A stretch of DNA of 13,001 bases from Candidatus Nomurabacteria bacterium. Lineage in GTDB: Bacteria > Patescibacteriota > Minisyncoccia > Phycocordibacterales > SBAW01. Position 1 is the first letter of the stretch. Each line of letters begins with the position of its first letter. Under the pieces are notes generated by a model. The model saw nothing but the letters and a program-made list of their open reading frames with translations, ran no database searches and had not been told where the DNA came from. The stretch is from positions 1 through 13,001 of the forward strand of contig CALREG010000017.1 of the NCBI GenBank assembly GCA_943355135.1, read 5' to 3'. Shown here one piece after another: positions 7,909 to 13,001 of this stretch. A program made the position numbers and the translations under genes.

Positions 7909-9279
7909 ATGAAAACAATATTTATTACTGTTTATGATGGGGACATAGAAAAAAATATCCTCCAATCCAAAGTATTACCTACTATACGAGAGGCGGGTGT
8001 GCGGGTGGTATTGCTGATCAAAAATGGTATAGGGAAGCAGTATGCGCATTATGCGGACGAACATATAATTGTCGAGGAACTTCCGGTATCCGCTTGCTTT
8101 TCGGAGAAGTTTTTTTATTGGATAGGTTGGAATATTCTCCCCACGGAGTCGATTATTTTGCGCCGACATAAGTCGTACACCCTGCACCGCAACTGGCTTC
8201 GATTTAAATTTGGGGAGTTCCTCAGTTTTTGTGGGAAGTCGCGCCGCTTTAGGCAACTACTGCGTTTTATATACAGCCGTATCCCTGATACCTACGGGGA
8301 ATATCTTTTTGAGCACTATAAGCCCGACCTCCTGTTTGCACCGAGCATGTTTTCTTTCGAGGATGGGAGATTATTGCGCTTGGCAAAAAAAAGAGGAGTG
8401 CGTACAATCACTACCTCTAAAAGCTGGGATGTACTGACCAACAAGGCTTTTACAAGAGTTCAGGCTGATATGATTTTGGTACAAAACTCGTTCATACGAG
8501 ATGCAGCGATCACGTTGGGGGATTATGCACCTACCCAAGTAGAAATTGTCGGGTTTGTACAGTTTGACTTTGCTGCTGACAAAAACCTCATTATTCCGCG
8601 CGAAGAATTTTTTAAAAAAATCGGCGCAGATCCAAACAAAAAACTCATTCTATATTCCACCTCAGGAGACTGGAAGAATCCGTACGATCATGAAGTGGTC
8701 GAGGGTATCCACGCGGCTATCGTAGGGGGGGCTCTGGGCGCCCCAGCACAAATACTGGCGCGTTTTCATCCAAAGTATTCAAGCTCAGTTGAGCGGCTTG
8801 AGCTCCCGTTTCTTATCAAGTATCGCCCCTGTGAGCCGAGCGAACAGGTGGAGTCGTTTGATAGCTCAGCGCCGCGTGTATATCCGTTTACTTTTGGTAA
8901 AGAGGACTTTGTGGACCTTGCTAACACGCTGTACTACAGCGATGTCACTATAAACACCATGTCCTCGATTACGCTCGATGCTATAGCCTTTGACAAACCA
9001 GTCATACTTGTTTGTCATGATGGTATCGACCGGTCTTTGCCGTACTTGCAGTCATTGCGTCGCATGTATGACGAAGACCACTACAAAGTTATTATGGAGA
9101 GTGATTGCACCGCAGTTTCATACTCAATGGAGGAGACAGTGAGCTCTATACGCGAGTATCTTGCCGACCCAACACGGCATGCGTCTGGTCGCACATTTAT
9201 CCGCGAGCAGGTGCTCTACAAGCTCGACGGTAAATCCGGTGTCCGGATAGGTAAAGCCGTGCTTAAACATCTCGCATAA
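7909..9279 (+). CDS. probable GT-B fold transferase, CDP-glycerol glycerophosphotransferase/capsule enzyme-like
   Basis: This 456-residue soluble protein is not one I can name, but its layout suggests a two-lobed GT-B enzyme. The first lobe (1 to about 215) opens with a beta strand, MKTIFITVYD, and has KPDLLFAPSMF (138-148) and ADMILVQNSF (186-195). The second begins with VEIVGFVQFDF (211-221) and contains KKLILYSTSGDW (244-255), ARFHPKYSS (284-292), and YYSDVTINTMSSITLDAIA (342-360) followed by FDKPVI (361-366). The HPK and 'D..IN..SS..LDA...DKP' patterns resemble CDP-glycerol transferases and capsule-type glycosyltransferases, where this region binds the nucleotide donor. No signal peptide or membrane helix is seen. 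It lies 5 bases after YfhO B and is likely cotranslated with it, so a role in building the same surface glycan fits. A UDP-GlcNAc 2-epimerase-like role is less likely but possible. Confidence 0.65.
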   Translation: MKTIFITVYDGDIEKNILQSKVLPTIREAGVRVVLLIKNGIGKQYAHYADEHIIVEELPVSACFSEKFFYWIGWNILPTESIILRRHKSYTLHRNWLRFKFGEFLSFCGKSRRFRQLLRFIYSRIPDTYGEYLFEHYKPDLLFAPSMFSFEDGRLLRLAKKRGVRTITTSKSWDVLTNKAFTRVQADMILVQNSFIRDAAITLGDYAPTQVEIVGFVQFDFAADKNLIIPREEFFKKIGADPNKKLILYSTSGDWKNPYDHEVVEGIHAAIVGGALGAPAQILARFHPKYSSSVERLELPFLIKYRPCEPSEQVESFDSSAPRVYPFTFGKEDFVDLANTLYYSDVTINTMSSITLDAIAFDKPVILVCHDGIDRSLPYLQSLRRMYDEDHYKVIMESDCTAVSYSMEETVSSIREYLADPTRHASGRTFIREQVLYKLDGKSGVRIGKAVLKHLA

Positions 9280-9280
9280 A

Positions 9281-9309
9281 TTGCTTTGGTGGCTTTTTTG
9301 TGTGATAAT
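9281..9309 (+). promoter_or_regulatory. candidate promoter for the radical SAM gene
   Basis: TTGCTT (9281-9286) and GATAAT (9304-9309) are separated by 17 bases, and a TG dinucleotide at 9301-9302 gives an extended -10 form. The -10 matches the consensus at five of six positions and the -35 at three. Transcription would start near 9316, giving a leader of about 36 bases that carries the SD at 9342-9345. It starts one base after the preceding stop codon, so the radical SAM gene may be transcribed apart from the glycan genes. Confidence 0.45.
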
Positions 9310-9341
9310 CTGGTCCAGAGTACCTTCTTACAGTTACAGAT

Positions 9342-9345
9342 GGAG
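9342..9345 (+). promoter_or_regulatory. Shine-Dalgarno site fixing the radical SAM start
   Basis: GGAG lies 6 bases before the ATG at 9352, the clearest ribosome binding site in the window at a normal distance. It favours 9352 over the in-frame ATG codons at 9286 and 9340. The 9340 ATG overlaps the site itself, and 9286 lies inside the candidate promoter. Confidence 0.65.
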
Positions 9346-9351
9346 CAGACC

Positions 9352-10881
9352 ATGAAAGTGCTTTTGTTGTATCCGAATATACGGCACGAGAGCCTCGTGC
9401 CGCCTTCAGTCGCGCTGCTCTCCCGCATCTTGAAAAACGAGGGAGTAACCGTCGACATCTTCGACTCGACCGACTACGACATCGACCTTGGTATGGTCGA
9501 TGCCGACAAGATCAAGAGCGAGAACTTGCTCGTGATCCCGTTTAAGAGCATCGCGCGTAGCAGCAAAGGCGACGTGTTCGCGGGCTTTCGCAATAAGGTC
9601 CAAGAGTTCGACCCTGACCTCATTGCGGTTACCGCGACCGAAAGCACCTTTCTCCTAGGCACAGCACTCTTGCGGGCGGTCCGCGAGCATCAGCGAGTTC
9701 CGACGGTATTGGGCGGCGTGTTTGCCACCTTTGCACCGGCGCTCGCGCTGCGCTATCCGGAGATCGACATGTGCATCATCGGGGAAGGCGAGCGTGCCCT
9801 CCCGACCCTGTGTCGGGTGATGGCAACTGGTGGGGACTACGCAACCGTTCCTGGCCTCTGGCGAAAAGACAAGGATGGCGGGATCAAGAAGAACCCGTTT
9901 GCCTTGCCGGTGGACATCAACCAGAATCCCACCGACCTGGACGTCACGCTGTTCGACGATCATCGGCTCTACCGGCCGATGAGCGGCGAGACCTTCCGGA
10001 TGCTCTCGGTCGAGACGCATCGCGGATGCCCCTACACGTGCGGCTACTGCAACTCTCCCGGACAAAATGAGCTCTTCGGGACCAAGAGCTTCTTTCGGAA
10101 GAAGTCGCCGGAGAAGATCCGCGAGGAAATTCTCCACTACGTCAAAGAGTACAAAATCGAGTACGTGTTCTTTTGGGCGGATACGTTCTTCGCGTATTCT
10201 CCCAAGGAGTTTGATGCCTTTATCGAGATGTACAAGGACATCAAGTTGCCGTTTTGGTGCCAAACTCGGCCCGAGACGGTGATGGTTAAGCCAAGCAGGA
10301 TCTCGGAGCTCCGCGATATTGGGCTTCATAAGATCTCGTTTGGCCTCGAACACGGCAACGAGAAGTTCCGTAAGGAGGTGGTGGGGCGCGCTATGTCCAA
10401 CCAGCTTCTGATAGATGCCTTTGCGGTGGTGGCGGACTCGGGTGTCAAATTCTCCGTCAACAATATCATCGGCTTCCCGGGTGAGACACGCGACTTGGTC
10501 TTTGACACGATCGAGATCAACCGTCACACCAAGGCCGAGAGCAGGTCCTGCAGCATCTTCATGCCCTACCAAGGGACGGCGCTGCACCGACTTTCTGTTA
10601 AGCAGGGCTACATCCCCGAGGATAGCATCTGCCCCTCCAACAACGACGAGGCGATCATGAATATGTCGACCTTGTCGAAGGAGGAGATTATGGGGCTCCG
10701 CAGCACCTTCCCTCTCTACGTCGGGTTCCCAAAGGACCGGTGGTCTGAAATTCGCCTGGCAGAAGCCCAGACGGAAGCAGGCGACCGCAAACTCAAAGAA
10801 CTCCGCGCGGAGTTCCTGGCAAACTACGCGCCAGGCGTTCCGGAACTCTACGCAAAGGAGCACGCTCCGGCAGTGCCGTAG
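9352..10881 (+). CDS. radical SAM protein with N-terminal cobalamin-binding-like domain (class B RSMT-like)
   Basis: From the ATG at 9352 this is a 509-residue protein. Residues 1 to about 165 look like a B12-binding Rossmann domain: MKVLLLYPN start, PPSVALLSRILKNEG (17-31), DLIAVTATEST (89-99), VLGGVFATFAPA (119-130), and IIGEGERALP (142-151). I do not see the DxHxxG motif that supplies a lower axial ligand, an absence common in this class. The radical SAM core follows with RGCPYTCGYC, giving cluster ligands C226, C230 and C233, then a FWADTFF strand, KISFGLEHG and a NNIIGFPGET loop. Members include methyltransferases and ring-forming or carbon-bond enzymes, so the reaction cannot be named. 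Isoleucine is coded mostly by ATC here (about 23 of 30 by hand count), unlike the ATA-rich gene before it. With its own SD, candidate promoter and strong terminator it looks like an independent, possibly acquired unit. Confidence 0.85.
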   Translation: MKVLLLYPNIRHESLVPPSVALLSRILKNEGVTVDIFDSTDYDIDLGMVDADKIKSENLLVIPFKSIARSSKGDVFAGFRNKVQEFDPDLIAVTATESTFLLGTALLRAVREHQRVPTVLGGVFATFAPALALRYPEIDMCIIGEGERALPTLCRVMATGGDYATVPGLWRKDKDGGIKKNPFALPVDINQNPTDLDVTLFDDHRLYRPMSGETFRMLSVETHRGCPYTCGYCNSPGQNELFGTKSFFRKKSPEKIREEILHYVKEYKIEYVFFWADTFFAYSPKEFDAFIEMYKDIKLPFWCQTRPETVMVKPSRISELRDIGLHKISFGLEHGNEKFRKEVVGRAMSNQLLIDAFAVVADSGVKFSVNNIIGFPGETRDLVFDTIEINRHTKAESRSCSIFMPYQGTALHRLSVKQGYIPEDSICPSNNDEAIMNMSTLSKEEIMGLRSTFPLYVGFPKDRWSEIRLAEAQTEAGDRKLKELRAEFLANYAPGVPELYAKEHAPAVP

Positions 10882-10897
10882 CGTTAGTTTCAACAGC

Positions 10898-10930
10898 GAG
10901 GCCCCCGTCGTTTACGGGGGCCTTTTTTTT
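10898..10930 (+). terminator. strong intrinsic terminator after the radical SAM gene
   Basis: GGCCCCCGT (10900-10908) pairs with ACGGGGGCC (10914-10922) in a perfect 9-bp GC-rich stem around a 5-base CGTTT loop. One A-T and one G-T pair may extend it. Eight T residues follow at 10923-10930. It lies 17 bases after the stop codon and is the only convincing intrinsic terminator in the window. Confidence 0.95.
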
Positions 10931-10947
10931 AGGTAGTATTGATTGTT

Positions 10948-11673
10948 ATGAGAGGAACACTAGCGCGCTTTTTAGCGTCTTATTTTGAAAACAGGGCAAA
11001 AAAAATCATACAGAGTCATGATATGTGGCGCTATGTCGGAGCATATCTCGAGCAGTCAGTATCAACCGGCTGTGACTATGTCGATTATCTGGCACTCTAT
11101 AATCACATCAGAAAACACAAGCCGGGGTATGTATTGGAGCTTGGCACCGGTGTCTCCACCGTCGTCATTGCTTACGCCTTACAAGAAAACGGCAGTGGCA
11201 CCGTCATATCGATGGAAGACCACCAGTATTATTTGGACGAAGCAAAAAAGATTTTTCCCAACGAATTGGCTGGTTTTGTCGAATTTCATTTTAGTCCTTC
11301 TGGAGAAAAGACACGAGACTTTTTCCGAGGCGGCGGGTATAAAGACATTCCCGCGCGTGACTATGAGTTTGTGTTTGTGGACGGTCCTAATCTACTTGTC
11401 TCGACCGATCGGGGCACTGATGCGGAGTTTGGTTTTAATTTTGACTTTATAGAGGCCGTCAAGTTATCGCGCAAACCAGTCTCAGGACTTATCGACACAC
11501 GCACGACCACCTCCTTTGTGTACCATCTAGTGCTTGGAGATAGATTCCGCTATAACTACCTACAACGACAGGGTGTGATGCTCCCCACCACGGCTAAAGA
11601 TTTGCTTAATGCGAAACAAATTACAGCCCGCGCTATGAGGAAACGGCAGTTTAAGAGGACGTTTAAGACTTAG
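10948..11673 (+). CDS. class I SAM-dependent methyltransferase family protein
   Basis: From the ATG at 10948 this is a 241-residue soluble protein. The methyltransferase fold is clear: YVLELGTGVSTVVIAYAL (61-78) is motif I for SAM binding, VISMEDHQYYLDEAKKIF (86-103) carries the acidic residue E90 that would hold the SAM ribose, and YEFVFVDGPN (139-148) is the motif after strand 4. The C-terminal 30 residues are rich in Lys and Arg. The family is broad and includes O-methyltransferases of sugars and natural products, so the substrate is unknown. An in-frame TTG at 10939 would add three residues, but ATG is preferred. The gene begins 17 bases after the T-run of the terminator upstream and has no good SD, so it must have its own nearby promoter or depend on readthrough. 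Confidence 0.8.
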   Translation: MRGTLARFLASYFENRAKKIIQSHDMWRYVGAYLEQSVSTGCDYVDYLALYNHIRKHKPGYVLELGTGVSTVVIAYALQENGSGTVISMEDHQYYLDEAKKIFPNELAGFVEFHFSPSGEKTRDFFRGGGYKDIPARDYEFVFVDGPNLLVSTDRGTDAEFGFNFDFIEAVKLSRKPVSGLIDTRTTTSFVYHLVLGDRFRYNYLQRQGVMLPTTAKDLLNAKQITARAMRKRQFKRTFKT

Positions 11674-11690
11674 TCTCAAGGTGCCATTAC

Positions 11691-11719
11691 TTGTCTGTAA
11701 CCTTTTTTTGTGGTAAGGT
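11691..11719 (+). promoter_or_regulatory. weak candidate promoter for the CBS-dehydrogenase gene
   Basis: TTGTCT (11691-11696) and TAAGGT (11714-11719) are 17 bases apart, with TG at 11711-11712 giving an extended -10 form. The -10 itself matches at only three of six positions. A weak hairpin, TTAC-TTGTCT-GTAA (11687-11700), followed after CC by seven T residues overlaps the same stretch and might be a poor terminator for the methyltransferase gene, so either reading is uncertain. Confidence 0.3.
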
Positions 11720-11740
11720 GTTATCCTTGTGTGAAGGCGA

Positions 11741-11756
11741 AGGAGGTATATAGAGG
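11741..11756 (+). promoter_or_regulatory. ribosome binding region of the CBS-dehydrogenase gene
   Basis: Two purine-rich sites lie before the ATG at 11765. A full AGGAGG (11741-11746) is 18 bases away, too far for normal use. AGAGG (11752-11756) is 8 bases away, a workable spacing, and probably serves the start. No in-frame alternative start lies upstream before the TGA at 11732-11734, so the ATG at 11765 stands. Confidence 0.5.
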
Positions 11757-11764
11757 ATAATCTA

Positions 11765-13001
11765 ATGCTAGCAAAAAAAGACATACGCCAAATATGCGTT
11801 GCCCCCCATACTTCTCTTAAGGAGGCGCTTGCCACTATTGTAAAAAATAGACCCAGTAAGAGTGGTATTCCGGGGGGGATTATACTCGTGGTGGATAAGG
11901 ATCTGACGCTTCTTGGCCTTGCTACGAGCGGCGACCTTTTGCGTGCGGTTGCAAAAGGTACGCCACTTGAACGTCCCATAAAAGCCATTATGAACAAGGA
12001 TCCGTTTGTTTTGGTGGGCAAACCACAGGCGCAGGAAATCATCCGCCAGGTGGTTAAAAAAACGCGAGAGGAAGGATGGCATCGCGACCGGCTTGAAAGG
12101 GTGGTTATTATCGACAAACAACGTCGCGTAGAAGATCTTATTGACCTCTACGATATTTGGCAGGGAAGCGACGTGCGGCTGCGCCGGGTAGGTGTGGTAG
12201 GACTCGGATATGTTGGACTTACGCTGGGCATTACGCTCGCGGATGTCGGCTTTGAAGTATATGGTTTTGATACCAACGCGGCAGTGCGCGCCAAGGTTGC
12301 AGCTAAAAAACCGCACTTTCTCGAATTGGGGCTTCCTGAGCTTTTACGCGAACATGTTGGTAAGCGCCTTTTTGTAGTCGATTCGTTCAAGGAAAAGCTT
12401 TGCGAGGCTTATATTATCGCGGTAGGCACACCGCTCGACAAAAATAAAAAACCTGATTTTACCCATTTGCGTTCGGCGTCGCAAACGGTTGGAAAAGTGC
12501 TGAAGCAGGGCGATGTAGTTATTTTGCGTTCGACTGTGCCGATGGGTACGACGCGCGGAGTTGTAGTGCCTATCTTGGAGAAAGCCTCAGGGCTTGTGGC
12601 GGGTGACGATTTTTACGTGACGTTTGCGCCGGAGCGCACGGTCGAGGGTAAAGCACTTGAGGAACTCCGCACGCTCCCGCAAGTAATAGGAGGCATGAAT
12701 CGCGCAAACGCGAACATTGCAGCCGACATTTTTACTCTTATCACTCCCTCTGTCCATATCGTCGACTCGCTTGAGGAGGCGGAAATCATTAAATTGATAA
12801 ACAACACGTACCGCGATGTGTCGTTTGCTTTTGCCAACGAAGTCGCCCTTATTTGCCAAAAATGGGGGATAGACACCAATAAAGTTATCGAAGCGGCCAA
12901 TGCGGGCTATCCGCGCAGTCTTGTACCAAAACCAAGTCCGGGAGTGGGTGGGTATTGTCTGGATAAGGACCCGTACATATTTATAGAAGGGGCTAGGGAA
13001 A
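11765..13001 (+). CDS. CBS-domain pair fused to nucleotide-sugar dehydrogenase (UDP-glucose/UDP-ManNAc dehydrogenase family), cut by window end
   Basis: The reading frame is open from ATG 11765 to the window edge: 412 codons and no stop. Residues 1 to about 132 form a CBS pair, with LATSGDLLRAVAKG (52-65) and PIKAIMNKDPFVL (71-83), very like the CBS pairs found on sugar nucleotidyltransferases. Residues about 140-412 are a nucleotide-sugar dehydrogenase: VGVVGLGYVGLTLG (142-155) binds NAD, followed by IAVGTPLD (218-225), LRSTVPMGTT (254-263), APERTVEGKALEELRTLPQ (288-306), KLINNTYRDVSFAFANE (343-359) with the conserved Lys and Asn, and PSPGVGGYCLDKDPY (390-404) with catalytic Cys C398. The enzyme would oxidise a UDP-hexose or UDP-N-acetylhexosamine at C6 to a uronic acid in two NAD-dependent steps. 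A tyrosine replaces the usual His or Ser before the Cys. The UDP-binding C-terminal domain lies beyond the window. The N-terminal CBS pair may let adenine nucleotides tune the enzyme, which is inference. Confidence 0.9.
   Translation, partial: MLAKKDIRQICVAPHTSLKEALATIVKNRPSKSGIPGGIILVVDKDLTLLGLATSGDLLRAVAKGTPLERPIKAIMNKDPFVLVGKPQAQEIIRQVVKKTREEGWHRDRLERVVIIDKQRRVEDLIDLYDIWQGSDVRLRRVGVVGLGYVGLTLGITLADVGFEVYGFDTNAAVRAKVAAKKPHFLELGLPELLREHVGKRLFVVDSFKEKLCEAYIIAVGTPLDKNKKPDFTHLRSASQTVGKVLKQGDVVILRSTVPMGTTRGVVVPILEKASGLVAGDDFYVTFAPERTVEGKALEELRTLPQVIGGMNRANANIAADIFTLITPSVHIVDSLEEAEIIKLINNTYRDVSFAFANEVALICQKWGIDTNKVIEAANAGYPRSLVPKPSPGVGGYCLDKDPYIFIEGARE

Noticed and set aside
9286..9351. Longer radical SAM start at 9286 or 9340
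   Set aside because: The added residues do not fit the family start MKVLLLYPN, the 9286 ATG overlaps the candidate promoter, and the SD points to 9352.
9655..10893. 412-codon open frame on the minus strand opposite the radical SAM gene
   Set aside because: It is a shadow of the GC-rich codons of the plus-strand gene; the translation shows no recognisable domain, and the plus frame has clear catalytic motifs.
11731..11760. Nine-codon GTG frame before the CBS-dehydrogenase gene as a leader peptide
   Set aside because: It has no SD, no regulatory codon run and no attenuator hairpin after it; it is probably chance.
1..13001. CRISPR arrays, insertion sequences, tRNA or rRNA genes
   Set aside because: A read of the window showed no regularly spaced repeats, no terminal inverted repeats with transposase, and no tRNA- or rRNA-like stretch; coding genes fill nearly all the space.

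Overview
The window most likely comes from an uncultured Patescibacteria/CPR bacterium of the Parcubacteria type; this is an inference from style, not from a marker gene. The signs are closely packed same-strand genes, few clear Shine-Dalgarno sites, very short leaders, two large YfhO-like membrane proteins, and a glycosyltransferase 2-methyltransferase fusion beside a Wzx-like flippase. No rRNA, tRNA, CRISPR array, transposase or phage gene was seen. No probable gene contains an internal TGA, so the standard bacterial code applies.

Layout, all on the + strand. (1) 35-2521 YfhO-like protein A. (2) 2533-4032 GT2-methyltransferase fusion. (3) 4086-5444 MOP-family flippase, overlapping by ATGA with (4) 5441-7903 YfhO-like protein B, followed 5 bases later by (5) 7909-9279, a probable GT-B transferase resembling CDP-glycerol/capsule enzymes. 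(6) 9352-10881 is a radical SAM protein with a cobalamin-binding-like N-terminus. It has its own SD, a candidate promoter, a strong intrinsic terminator, and codon use unlike the genes on either side. (7) 10948-11673 is a small SAM-dependent methyltransferase. (8) 11765 to the window end is an incomplete protein joining a CBS-domain pair to a nucleotide-sugar dehydrogenase.

Taken together this is a cell-surface glycan locus. The dehydrogenase would make a nucleotide-activated uronic acid sugar. The GT2 enzyme could load sugars onto a polyprenyl phosphate carrier. The flippase could move the lipid-linked product across the membrane, and the two YfhO-like proteins, relatives of GT-C transferases, could transfer sugars on the outer face. 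Methyltransferases and the radical SAM enzyme would modify the glycan or another product. The GT2 + flippase + YfhO grouping resembles the three-component glycosylation systems of Firmicutes (CsbB/GtcA/YfhO type), but here with two YfhO paralogs and a methyltransferase fused to the GT2. Actual substrates cannot be read from the sequence.
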